This document shows positions 44,044 to 53,500 of a stretch of 64,000 nt of DNA, piece after piece. The stretch is from JADJYF01 sp965278995 (GTDB lineage Bacteria; Pseudomonadota; Gammaproteobacteria; Ga0077536). The stretch covers positions 1,302,001 through 1,366,000 of the forward strand of contig OZ257136.1 in the NCBI GenBank assembly GCA_965278995.1, in the 5' to 3' direction. The position numbers and the translations under genes were made by a program. Each line of letters opens with the position of its first letter. Position 1 is the stretch's first letter. The notes beneath the pieces were generated by a model, which was not told where the DNA came from, did no database searches, and saw only the letters and a list, made by a program, of their open reading frames with translations.

Positions 44044-45841
44044 TAAGGTCGAACTGCAGCACGTCGATGGCGAGCGGCGGCCCGTCGATTTCGTTGGCCG
44101 ACAGATACTGCGCACGGAACCACAGATTGCGTGCCAGGCCATAGCTGGCCCCGACGATGTAGCCACGCGAATCCGTCCCGCCGAGATGGAAATCGGAATC
44201 GGTAAACGCGTCCAGTACGGCGTCGCGTTGCAGGTAGCGGTAAGCGCCGGTGACCTGCCAGTCGCCGAACTTCGAGATCACCGGCCAGCCGACCAGCATT
44301 TCCATCCGCCAGCCGAGCGTGCGGTCCTTGATCGGGTACAGATAAGTCACGCCACCGGTGCGTTGCGTAATCTCGCTCTCGTCGAAACCATAGTTCTTGA
44401 CGATGTCGGCGGTCAGGATCACGTGATACGGCGCGAGATGGGCGAGGTCGACTGAGCTCGTGATGTTGAGCAGCCGATAGTCCGAGGCCAGCCCGAACAG
44501 CTGATCGTTCAGACCACCGTCCAGATTCGGGTCGTTGGCGATGTTGTAGAGCAGATTGCCTTTCTGCAGGAAGTCCGGTGCGGTGCTGTTGGTCAACGTG
44601 CTGCCGAGCGGGTTGCGCCGACCGATGGTGTGAATGTAGTCGTAGAACGCGACGCCCATCTGCACCGAGTTCTGGTTGTCGAATTCCCAGATGCCATGCA
44701 ACTGGCCGGCGGCCAGCCACTTATCGGCGCTATCGAATTCGACCTGGTCTATCGGGAACAGTGCGGCCGTCAGATTCAGCGAACGGCGCCGGTCAGGCAT
44801 GGCGTTGAGACCTTTGTCGCCCAGGCGATAGCGGAACGTGGCCGCAACGCCATCGAAATTCAGATCCTCATCCCAGACCAGATCGGTCGAATAGAACGGG
44901 TTCGGCAGCCGCCCGACTGTGGCAGTCAACCAGGGTGCTCCGACGCTGGCCGGCGCGTTGTATTGGGCGAAGGCGCGATCCAGATTGATGTCGAAGCCGC
45001 GACCATAGTCACCGAGCGTGACGTTGGTTGAATCCGGATTGCGGCCGTCGCCGGTGGCGACGCGAGCGTCGAACAGCCAGCGATCGGCAATCGTCGCCGC
45101 CACTTCGAAGCGCCCACGCAAACGCCAGCGATTGACGTCTTGTGAGGTGTTGAAAAAGGCGTTTGGCCCGGCCGCACCAATACCACCGGCCTCGTTCACT
45201 TCGAGGATATCCAGATACAGGTTGTCCGGACTCAAGGTGCCGGGATTCTCGTTGCCGTACTGGTCGAGCTGATGGCGTACGCGAAAGTCGCCAGAGAGCT
45301 TGAAGTTGCTAACCCAGTCGGGCAGCGCATCCGGCGTACCCCAGCGCTCAGCCTTGGCCTTGGCCTCGACATCGGCCAGCACATCGCGCCGGAGTTCCGA
45401 GCGCACCTGCTCGCGGATCTCCTGCTTGACCATCTCCGGCACATACGGCACCCGCACAACCGACCCCGAAACTCCGACACCCGATCCCGGGACACCCACC
45501 GAATTCGGCGGGGAAGAACCCGGGACACCCACCGAATTCGCGCCACCGGAATTCGGGACACCCATCGAATGGGCCAACGGATCCTGGACAGCCACCGTCT
45601 GCCCACCCGACTCAGCGCTGGCTGTCGCCTGCGCCTCCTGCTCAGCCTTGCGCACCAAGGCGTCGGCCGCGTCGCGGTCGAGCACGCCCTGGGCGACGAG
45701 GGCGTCGACCAGATTCAGCACGGTTGCTTTCAGGGTCAGGAGATCCTGGCGCTCGTCGGCGGCGGCTGGATTGATGGCTGTCCCGAAACTCATGACGGTG
45801 GCCGTCAAAAGGGCAATCGTTAATCTAATCAATGGCTTCAC
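44030..45841 (-). CDS. Putative outer-membrane porin with coiled N-terminus and 11-residue repeats
   Basis: 603 residues with a signal peptide (about 1-28). An N-terminal helical region (LTLKATVLNLVDALVAQGVLDRDAADALVRKAEQ) precedes a linker with three Ser-Val-Gly-Val-Pro-type repeats (11 residues each, from 33-bp DNA repeats), another helical segment, and a large beta-barrel with aromatic-rich strands ending in NARF with C-terminal Phe. It fits the putative-porin family. It lies directly after the ExbD and TonB-like genes, so the barrel may be the outer-membrane partner of that energising complex, but it has no visible TonB box or plug. Confidence 0.82.
   Translation of the reverse strand: MKPLIRLTIALLTATVMSFGTAINPAAADERQDLLTLKATVLNLVDALVAQGVLDRDAADALVRKAEQEAQATASAESGGQTVAVQDPLAHSMGVPNSGGANSVGVPGSSPPNSVGVPGSGVGVSGSVVRVPYVPEMVKQEIREQVRSELRRDVLADVEAKAKAERWGTPDALPDWVSNFKLSGDFRVRHQLDQYGNENPGTLSPDNLYLDILEVNEAGGIGAAGPNAFFNTSQDVNRWRLRGRFEVAATIADRWLFDARVATGDGRNPDSTNVTLGDYGRGFDINLDRAFAQYNAPASVGAPWLTATVGRLPNPFYSTDLVWDEDLNFDGVAATFRYRLGDKGLNAMPDRRRSLNLTAALFPIDQVEFDSADKWLAAGQLHGIWEFDNQNSVQMGVAFYDYIHTIGRRNPLGSTLTNSTAPDFLQKGNLLYNIANDPNLDGGLNDQLFGLASDYRLLNITSSVDLAHLAPYHVILTADIVKNYGFDESEITQRTGGVTYLYPIKDRTLGWRMEMLVGWPVISKFGDWQVTGAYRYLQRDAVLDAFTDSDFHLGGTDSRGYIVGASYGLARNLWFRAQYLSANEIDGPPLAIDVLQFDLNARF
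45488..45573. repeat. 33-bp tandem repeat in the porin gene
   Basis: Three units start at 45488, 45521 and 45554 (exact 33-bp period). The first 20 bases of units 1 and 2 are identical (CGGGACACCCACCGAATTCG); unit 3 differs at a few positions. Because 33 is a multiple of 3, copy-number change keeps the frame and would alter linker length by 11 residues. Confidence 0.85.
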
Positions 45842-45880
45842 ACGGGTTCCAGCTTAAAATGGTTCGTTGTCTTGGCGGCT

Positions 45881-46555
45881 TCAGCGGGCCGACAGGCGCC
45901 ACTTGAGCGGCTGCGGCATGTCGGCTGGCGGTGGATCGTCAAAACGCAGTCCGCTCAGCAATGTGCGCAGTGCGCGGTCGGCTTCTTCGTTGCCGGTTGA
46001 ATCGGTCAGTTCAAAACGTTCGACGCCGCCGTCGGTGGCAATCCACAGCTTGACCGTGACGGCATACCGCGCCGCCCGCGCGTCATCGCTGCTCGCCAGC
46101 AGGTCCTGCAGGTCGCGCTGGATCACGCCGACGTACCAGCGGTTGCGGTCGCCGCCGCCGATCAGTCCCCGACCCCCTTTGCGCGCGCGCAAACCGAAGC
46201 CGTCGCTGCCGGCGACGCCGTCGGCATCGAGGCCGAGGTCTTCGCCCGGTGGCGGCTCGTCGGCCTCGGCATCGTCGGCCACCGGTTCCGGTTCGGGTTC
46301 CGGTTCGGGCAATTCGACCTGCTCTTCGGGCGGTGGCGGTTCTTCGAGTTTGGGTGGCGGTGGTGGAGGAGGCGGTTGAACCAGCGAGATCTCCTGCACC
46401 GCAGGCGGCTCTGGCGGGCCGGCGCCACCGAGGCCGCGCAAGGCGAACCAGCCGACCAGCCCGAATACCAGCAGCAGGCCGAGCCCGCCGATCAGCGGGC
46501 CGCGCCGACGCCAGAACGACTCGTCCTCGTCTTGCTCTTGCTGCCAGGTCGACAC
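45881..46555 (-). CDS. TonB-like energy transducer protein
   Basis: 224-residue inner-membrane-anchored protein. A short cytosolic N-terminus with basic WRRR leads into one transmembrane helix (about 20-40). A Pro-rich spacer follows, with PPPPPPPP and EPEPEPEP typical of TonB, then a Gly-rich stretch, and a C-terminal domain (RWYVGVIQRDLQDLLASSDDARAARYAVTVKLWIATDGGVERFELTDSTGN) that resembles TonB C-terminal folds. It follows exbD by 26 bp. With ExbB and ExbD it completes a TonB-type set, though the C-terminal domain is diverged from housekeeping TonB. Confidence 0.82.
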   Translation of the reverse strand: MSTWQQEQDEDESFWRRRGPLIGGLGLLLVFGLVGWFALRGLGGAGPPEPPAVQEISLVQPPPPPPPPKLEEPPPPEEQVELPEPEPEPEPVADDAEADEPPPGEDLGLDADGVAGSDGFGLRARKGGRGLIGGGDRNRWYVGVIQRDLQDLLASSDDARAARYAVTVKLWIATDGGVERFELTDSTGNEEADRALRTLLSGLRFDDPPPADMPQPLKWRLSAR

Positions 46556-46581
46556 GGTCGCTACGGCTCGAGACGGGTCAA

Positions 46582-46992
46582 CTACTTGACCAGCTTCTGT
46601 GTGACCAGCCCGAGATGCGTGATGCCGACCCGCCCGACCAGATCGAGGACATCCATCACCAGCTGGTATTGCACCGTCGCGTCGCCTTTGATCACGACCG
46701 GCAGTTCCGGGTCGGCGCCATAGAGCGAAGCCAGGCGCGATTCGAGTTCAGCCATCGTGACCGGGTAGGTATCGAGATAGATATTGCCTTCGGCCGTAAT
46801 CGTCACCGCTTTGGTCTTGGGCTCGGCCAACGATGGCGTGTTGCTGGCTTGCGGCAGATTGACTTTCACACCCTGCACTGAGGCAGTCGTCATGATGATG
46901 AAGATCAGCAGCAGCACGAAAGTCAGATCGACCATTGGCGTGATGTTGATGTCGTCGTACGGTTCGTTATCGCCTTTGACGTCTCCAGCCAT
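46582..46992 (-). CDS. exbD: ExbD/TolR-family biopolymer transport protein
   Basis: 136-residue proton-channel partner of ExbB. The N-terminal NITPMVDLTFVLLLIFIIMTTASV carries the essential transmembrane Asp in MVDLTF, and a periplasmic domain follows with ITAEGNIYLDTYPVTMAELESRL. It lies 13 bp after the ExbB fusion gene and 26 bp before the TonB-like gene. The arrangement ExbB-ExbD-TonB suggests a dedicated energising unit for this locus rather than the TolQR set, since no tolA, tolB or pal is present. Confidence 0.92.
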   Translation of the reverse strand: MAGDVKGDNEPYDDINITPMVDLTFVLLLIFIIMTTASVQGVKVNLPQASNTPSLAEPKTKAVTITAEGNIYLDTYPVTMAELESRLASLYGADPELPVVIKGDATVQYQLVMDVLDLVGRVGITHLGLVTQKLVK

Positions 46993-47005
46993 CGCTCGAT
47001 ACTCC

Positions 47006-48778
47006 TCAGACGCCGTGAACTTCGTTCAGCCGCGCGATGAATTCATCGGCGAAGACGTGCATGTCGGCGACGAGTTCTTTTGCTTTCGAGCCGAGGTAGT
47101 TGTAGCCAAACAGCGCCGGAATGGCGACGCCAAGCCCGGCGACCGTTGCCAGCAGCGCTGCTGCCATACCGGGAGCAATTGCCGAAATATTGACGTCACC
47201 AGTCGAAGCGATCGTGGCGAATGTCACCATCACGCCGACGACTGTGCCGAGCAAACCGATGAACGGTCCGCCGGAAATCGCGATCGTCAACAGCACCAGC
47301 AGCGCGTTGAGCCGTTGATGCTCACGCACCATCGTTGCATCGAGCGTGGCGCGAATGGCGTTCAGGGATTTATCGGCGAGGCCCGCACTGCCAGACTGCT
47401 CAGTCAGCCGCGTACGAACTTCATCGAGCCCCTGGTGATAGACCTTGAACAACGGCGACTCGCCAAAGACTTTATGGCCAGGCAGCAGGCTGTCGAGCTT
47501 CGCCGAGGTGACTTCAGTGCGATACGCAGCCAGAAACCGATCGCTCGCCCGGCGGCACCGCGCCAGATAAACCGCTTTCATGAACATGACGAGGATGGCA
47601 ATCGCCGCCATCGCCACGCAGACCAGAATGACAATCTGCTCGACGATGGCATCTTTGCTGCCGAACACGAACTGGATGATGGTCGCGAAATGCCCATGCG
47701 TCTCGACGCTCTCGCCGCCGGCCTGGTCGGGCGTCTCGTCCGCGCCGTAACTGATGGCGGCGTCGTTGCGTTCACCTTCGACGACTGCTTGCGCCGAGAA
47801 ATAACTCGCCGTGCGCGCCTGCGAGAACACGCGCAGTTCGTCGATATGCATGGCCAGCAGACCGCTCCCATCCAATCCGCCGCCGATGGCAACCGGTCCA
47901 CCCATTTCACTGGCATAGACTTCGGCCTGGCCGACCGCCGCGCCGTCGACAAACAACGCGAGCTGACCGTTGGCGACACTGAGCGCAACGTGCGTCCATT
48001 GACCGACGACCAGGGCGGTCGGCTGCCCAATCTCGACGGCACCGAGACGCGCAACAAGCCGACTGTCGACGACACGCAAGGTCAAACGCTGTTCGTCCCC
48101 TTTGCGATCGAGGACGTAACCCTCGCCGGTATCAGGCGCATCAAATTTGACCCACAGACTGAGTCCCCAGCCGGACGCCGGCAGCATTCGCAGTTGCGGC
48201 GCATCAGCGAGTTGCAAAGCTTCAGTACCGACCAGATGGGCGCCATTGCCGATGATCGAGACAGGGTCGGGCACCACTGCACCAACGGCGCTGGTCGCGT
48301 AAGCCGTACTGTCGACGATTGCACCGGTCGCATCGGCAAAGTGCAGCGCAGCGGCGGTGCCGGCATCGAAGGTATTGGCGGCATCTTCACCGCGCGGCGC
48401 GGTCTGATTGCCGAAATAGAGGTAAATCTTATTGTCTTTGGACTGCGGCGCGAGCGTCGGCACCTTGACCCACACCAGCGCAATCTGCGCCGCGGCATCG
48501 AAGCGCTCGACGTGATACTTCAGTGGCGTGACATCATCGCCCGCGACCAGGCGAAAATCGGCACCGCCATCGAGGCTGTTCAAGAACTGCGGGAAATTGC
48601 CTGAATGCAGTCGGAGCAATACCGGCATGTCGGTGACCGCGCCGCTCAGATTCAGGCCGGCAGCCGTGGTATCGATGGTGATGGTCTTACGCGACGGCCA
48701 ATCCGGGTTCCACCAGGCGGTGGCAGCACCGCTAAATAACAGCAAGATCAAGGCAAGCGGAGCGCTGCGTAGCGTCAT
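47006..48778 (-). CDS. ExbB/TolQ-family proton channel fused to secreted DUF2341 and LamG-like domains
   Basis: 590 residues from ATG 48778 (in-frame starts at 48817 and 48829 are alternatives). Order: signal peptide (about 1-22); a DUF2341 domain beginning WWNPDWPSRKTITID (about 23-130); a LamG/concanavalin-like domain (about 140-320, with GWGLSLWVKFDAPDTGEGYVLDRKG and ALFVDGAAVGQ); a transmembrane helix near 375-400; and the MotA/TolQ/ExbB domain with SGGPFIGLLGTVVGVMVTFATIA and APGMAAALLATVAGLGVAIPALFGYNY. Ordinary ExbB has only the last part. The extra half would face the periplasm and could bind glycan or a substrate. exbD follows, and the FhaC-like gene precedes it. Confidence 0.9.
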   Translation of the reverse strand: MTLRSAPLALILLLFSGAATAWWNPDWPSRKTITIDTTAAGLNLSGAVTDMPVLLRLHSGNFPQFLNSLDGGADFRLVAGDDVTPLKYHVERFDAAAQIALVWVKVPTLAPQSKDNKIYLYFGNQTAPRGEDAANTFDAGTAAALHFADATGAIVDSTAYATSAVGAVVPDPVSIIGNGAHLVGTEALQLADAPQLRMLPASGWGLSLWVKFDAPDTGEGYVLDRKGDEQRLTLRVVDSRLVARLGAVEIGQPTALVVGQWTHVALSVANGQLALFVDGAAVGQAEVYASEMGGPVAIGGGLDGSGLLAMHIDELRVFSQARTASYFSAQAVVEGERNDAAISYGADETPDQAGGESVETHGHFATIIQFVFGSKDAIVEQIVILVCVAMAAIAILVMFMKAVYLARCRRASDRFLAAYRTEVTSAKLDSLLPGHKVFGESPLFKVYHQGLDEVRTRLTEQSGSAGLADKSLNAIRATLDATMVREHQRLNALLVLLTIAISGGPFIGLLGTVVGVMVTFATIASTGDVNISAIAPGMAAALLATVAGLGVAIPALFGYNYLGSKAKELVADMHVFADEFIARLNEVHGV

Positions 48779-48886
48779 CAGGGCGAACTTCCGTGAACAG
48801 GGGAGTGGCGGACTCATCGTGGCCGCCAATCTATTGCAGCAAGGTGACAGCGCGATGACAGCGACGGCCTGCGCCGCGCCGAAAGC

Positions 48887-50578
48887 TCAGAAATCGTAGC
48901 CGACGCTGAAGTGCACGCGTTCGTCGCCTTTGTCAGTGCGATCGCCAGCGAGGAGAGGGTAGGCGTAGAACAATGCCGCTTGAATGTGATCGATGGCGGC
49001 AAAGCGCAGGCCCAGGCCAGCGCTCCACAGAAACTGACTGGGGTCGCTGCCGGGTAGCGGGCTCTTGATGTTCAGCAGCACTGCGTCCGAGAACGTCAGC
49101 AGTTGCAGCGACTTCAACCAGACCCAGTCGGCCGGGCGCAGATCCGGCGATCGCAGTTCGCCGCTCCAGGCCACCGCATCGTCGCCGAGCGCTTCGGCCT
49201 CAATGTAACCGCGCGCGGAATCGACGCCGCCGGCCGAGTAGGATTCATTGTTGACCAGCGGGCCATCGGCCGCCTGTACTTCGAAGCGACCGAACACGCT
49301 CAAACCGCGCCAGAGTGGTTGCAGATGATCGGCGCTCGCCCGCACGGTCACGAAATCCGGCTGCGCCTTGAAGCGCTTCGCTTCAAATTCTTTCTGCGTA
49401 TTGCCGAGCCCGCGCGGCGCGAAGCTCAAATTCAGATTCAGATGACTGACAGCCGAGCCGTGAAACCAGGTGCCGCTGTAGCTGCTGCCGAACATGACGT
49501 AAGAGATTGGCGTCTCGATTGCATCGAGATCCTGAAAGCCGATCTCCTCGTCGAAATCCTTGTAATCGAGGCCGAGGCTCACACTGTGGACGTAACTGCC
49601 GAGCGTCGTCAGCGGCACGGTGTAACGCGCACCGGCGATCGTCCCTGAGCCGAGCACGCCCAGCGTGCCAATGGTGGCGACATCGGTATTTGAACGCACG
49701 GCATAAAGTGCGAGCAGATTCGGGGAATCAGCAAACCGCCATAGGTAATTGCCGACGAACACTTCGACTTCCTGCGGATCCTGCGGTGAAACCTGATACG
49801 AGGCACCGATGCTGTGCTCGCGCTGCCACAGATTGTCGTAACGCAGCGAAGCGCCAAGACGCAGTCGGGTGGTGTCGGCGGCAAAGCGATCGTTGATCTC
49901 GACATTCCCGTGCAGGGGCAACTCGTCTTTGACTTTGAGTTCGACGTCGAGTCGCCCCGGCGTGCGGCTCGGTTTCAACACCGGTGTGATGGTTCGGTCG
50001 GGCGACCCTTGCGCCAGCAGTGCCAGTTCGCTTTGTACCTGTGGCAGACTCGGCACTGTGCCGGGCGCCAGCGAAGGCACCCGCGCCTTGATCCGACCGA
50101 GGGAGAAATAGCGCGATCCCGTTACCCGGGTGCGGCCGATGCTGGCCTCGACAACTTTCAGACGCACCAGGCCTGAATTCACTTCCTGCTCTGGAATATC
50201 GATGTAGACGCTGCCGTAACCGCGTTCGTGATAGAGGTTCTCCAGTTGCTGCTGGGCGGCAGTGACATCGGCAATCGAGCGGCGCTCGCCGAGATGACCA
50301 TAAACTGCGCGCTCGATATCGATGCCCGGTAGCAGACTGTTACCTTCGACCTGGAATTCCCAGATATCGAATGTCTCCACCGCGGCAGCAGGGTCGTTCG
50401 CCTGCGCGACAGCGGCAACGCTGCCAGCCGGATCCGCCGCCGTTTCAGTCGACGGCTGCGTCGCGACGTCCGCGGCAACCGTCTCAGCATGGCCGCCCTG
50501 CGCGGCGACCAGCAGCGACAGGTACACCATGGCCGTATGAGCCATCGCAGCAGCTCTGCGAGCACGGGCCACGTTCAT
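48887..50578 (-). CDS. FhaC/ShlB-family two-partner secretion transporter (TpsB)
   Basis: Outer-membrane Omp85-type pore that secretes the adjacent FhaB-like protein. 563 residues: signal peptide (about 1-31), a POTRA domain (FDIWEFQVEGNSLLPGIDIERAVYGHLG...), a second POTRA (IGRTRVTGSRYFSLGRIKARVPSLAPG), then a 16-strand barrel with the conserved GGVDSARGY (VRGY-type loop-6 motif) and a C-terminal Phe (FSVGYDF). Its start overlaps the fhaB stop as ATGA, so synthesis of both partners is coupled. This B-after-A order is common in TPS loci. Confidence 0.94.
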   Translation of the reverse strand: MNVARARRAAAMAHTAMVYLSLLVAAQGGHAETVAADVATQPSTETAADPAGSVAAVAQANDPAAAVETFDIWEFQVEGNSLLPGIDIERAVYGHLGERRSIADVTAAQQQLENLYHERGYGSVYIDIPEQEVNSGLVRLKVVEASIGRTRVTGSRYFSLGRIKARVPSLAPGTVPSLPQVQSELALLAQGSPDRTITPVLKPSRTPGRLDVELKVKDELPLHGNVEINDRFAADTTRLRLGASLRYDNLWQREHSIGASYQVSPQDPQEVEVFVGNYLWRFADSPNLLALYAVRSNTDVATIGTLGVLGSGTIAGARYTVPLTTLGSYVHSVSLGLDYKDFDEEIGFQDLDAIETPISYVMFGSSYSGTWFHGSAVSHLNLNLSFAPRGLGNTQKEFEAKRFKAQPDFVTVRASADHLQPLWRGLSVFGRFEVQAADGPLVNNESYSAGGVDSARGYIEAEALGDDAVAWSGELRSPDLRPADWVWLKSLQLLTFSDAVLLNIKSPLPGSDPSQFLWSAGLGLRFAAIDHIQAALFYAYPLLAGDRTDKGDERVHFSVGYDF

Positions 50579-53500
50579 TCGCCAAACCCGAGAAACTGCA
50601 CCGTGACCATCGAAGCCAGACTGGCACCGAGATCGTTCGCCGATGGCTCCTCATCCGGATTCGCACGCTCGCTTGCACCGGCCGTCGCGGCGCTCGTCGC
50701 ACTGCCGGCTGCGGCACTCGCGCTGGCAAGGCCGACAGGCACGCTGACTGCGGTCGTCGGTACACCTGCCGATGCTCCGCCCACGGAAATATTATCCGCG
50801 CCAAGCACCGCAGTCGCCGCGATGGTGAGATTGCCAGCCGATGAAATACCGGCATCGCCGGCATCGACGACACCGCGCGGCGCAAACAAGAACACATCGC
50901 CCGGTGCGCGACCCGGCGTTCTGACCCCAGCCTGGATGCCACTACCGGCAATCGCGGCTGGGATTTCGATGACGACATTGCCTTGTGCGTCAAAGCTCGT
51001 TGTCGGTGGCGGTATCGAAAGCGCCGAACGTGCGCCTTTGCCGGCGTTAATGTCGCCTTCGGCCGACCAGATCAGAATATCGCCTCCGTCGAGCACGAAT
51101 ACGCGCGACGTGTTGACGAGAAAATCACCCAGCGTATAGGCATTGATATCGCCATCACCGTGCACGACCAGGCCAAGTTGAGCTGGCGACTTGACGATGG
51201 CGCCGGTGGATGCTACGCCGGCATTGACCTGGCCGCCGGGCACCAGCGCGTTGATACTGCCGCCGTCGAGCGTGTTGATGCGGCTCAGGAATGAACGCAG
51301 ATCGCCGGGATAGTTGTCGCCTGGGAACAAGGTCGCGATAGCGCGTTCGCCGCGTGCGAACGACTGCCCGGGGCGACTCGATTCGAGGCCAGACGCTTCA
51401 AGCTCCGCGAACAACACCTGCATAACGACTTCACGCTGCAGCGAGAGTGTCAGTGCACTGAATTCCGTCACACCGGCCGCATTCAGTGCGCTCTGCAGTT
51501 CGCCGGCATACGGCGAATCGGCGCCCGTCAGATAGCGTGCGGCAAATGCGGCCAGCGCAGGCGGTGTCGCATAGCCGGTCCACAGATTGATATCGGCGCC
51601 GCGCGGCGCGAGCGCCGGGTTGCCGAGATTGCCGCGACTCTCGAGACCATTCGACGCCCCGAAATCGATTTCGCGCCCGCCAATCAGATCGACCGCACCC
51701 GGGCCGGCTACGGCGAGCAGACCGTTGTTCTCTGATAAGCGCCCATCCGGCCGCCGGCTGGTGTTGTACATGATGTCGCGGGCGGCCTGCAGGATCGAGC
51801 GATCTGTTACGCGCGCGTGTTGCACGGTCAAACTGAGATTGGCGATGTCGACGCCTGCATACACGTTCACAGCCTTGGCCAGACTCAGACTCAGCGTTTC
51901 GAGCCCCAGTGTGCCAATGGTGCCGGTACGCGCAACGATCATCGCCGGCTGCTCATCGAAGCGATGAACGGGTAGCGCGGCGTGACCCTGCAACAAGTCG
52001 CGCCACAGTACACCGTTCAAGACACTGGTTGGTGTGGCCGGTGTCGGTAACGTCGTGATATCGGCATCCGATTGCCGAATATCGCCGGCGCCGAGTGCGC
52101 TGATATTCCGACCAGCCAGCAGATTCAGCTCGCCGCTTGGCGCAGGGAACAAATCGAGACGCTCGCTTACGACGATATCGCCTTCGAAGCTGCGTGCATT
52201 CAACGAACCAGGCAAGGTTGTCAGCAGTATCGGGTCGGCCTGGCGATCGTTGTCCTCACGATCATTGTACTGAGCAGCGATACGATCGCCACGTGCGCTC
52301 AAGGTGATATCGCGCGCCAGTGTGTCTAGTGATAAACCAGCGTTGATACCATAAGTGAAGAAATACGTGGGCTGAGGGAAGAAGAACTCCTGGACGAGCC
52401 CTTGTGTCGGGTCTTGTTCTGCGACCGTTGGATTGAACGCGGTTTCCATCGCGATGCCGGTACGCGCTGAGACTGTCAGCCGCGCATCGCCGAGCGCAAA
52501 AACCGGCGCCATATTGTTGTTGCTGGCGAGCGCCTGAAGATTTTCTTCGGTGCGGATATGACCCGTACCGCGCCCGAGCAGGAAGGTGCCGCCACGAACA
52601 GCGCCACCGATAGTCGCGACGAGCTCGCCGCCGCCGGCGATGTCGAGATCGCCGCTCTGCATGCTGAGCGGCATTGCGTTCGTCGGCAGAGCAATGGTCA
52701 GCCCTTCAAGGTTGCCGCCAATATCGAGTTGGATATCACCGCCGCCCAACGTGCCGAGCCCCTGAAACTTGGAGGGGTCGACTGCCCATACCGCAGGATA
52801 GATTTTATCGGGCGCGTAGATTTCGAAAAACCCGGCCACACGCGGCAGATAATCTGGCAACGCATTCGCCGGCGCGCCGATCACATTGCCACCGACAGCA
52901 ACGCGAATATCGCCACCGTCACGGAGAAAGTCACCGCGGAGGAGAACCTCAGTGTCTTCCGCGCTGAACGCGCCAGTACCGCGATTGACGCCAGCGGTAT
53001 AGACCGCCGCGCTGCCTGAGCCGAGTCGTAAATCACCACCGGCGGAAATAGTAATCGCACCGCTACCAGTACGCACGACCACATTGTTGGCGACTATGAC
53101 GTCGCCATCGATGCGACTGACCGCGGTCGGATCGGCCGCACCCAGCGTCGCGCCGCCGACCAGTCGATACGACCAGGAATCGCCGGTCCGCACGAAATCC
53201 CGTTCGGGGTAGGAACTGACTGCGCCGCGTGCGAAGCCATCGCTCAAGTTACTGTCCAAAAGGAGATCACCGGCGGCGCGCAAGCTCATCACGCCGGCTT
53301 CGCCGTTGTGTCGTACACCGAACAGATCCCAGTCCGTGCTCAACGTAAGGTCGCCGATGCTGACTATCTCAACCCCGGGCAGCAAGTGATAGCGCGTATC
53401 ACCGCTCACACCGAGCGCTGTCTTGATGGTAGCGGCGTTGGCGAAATAGACCGCATTATCATTGTTGATGGTCGTCAGCAGAATGTTGTCGATGGTACTC

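Noticed and set aside
46784..48604. 606-residue plus-strand open frame over the ExbB fusion
   Set aside because: Antisense shadow of the DUF2341-ExbB gene, with low-complexity Arg/Asp/Gln composition and no motif.
50575..51200. CdiA-type C-terminal toxin and CdiI immunity gene at the end of the giant exoprotein
   Set aside because: The C-terminus is an Ala/Ser linker ending MVTVQFLGFGE; the next gene is the FhaC-like transporter, with no small immunity ORF between.
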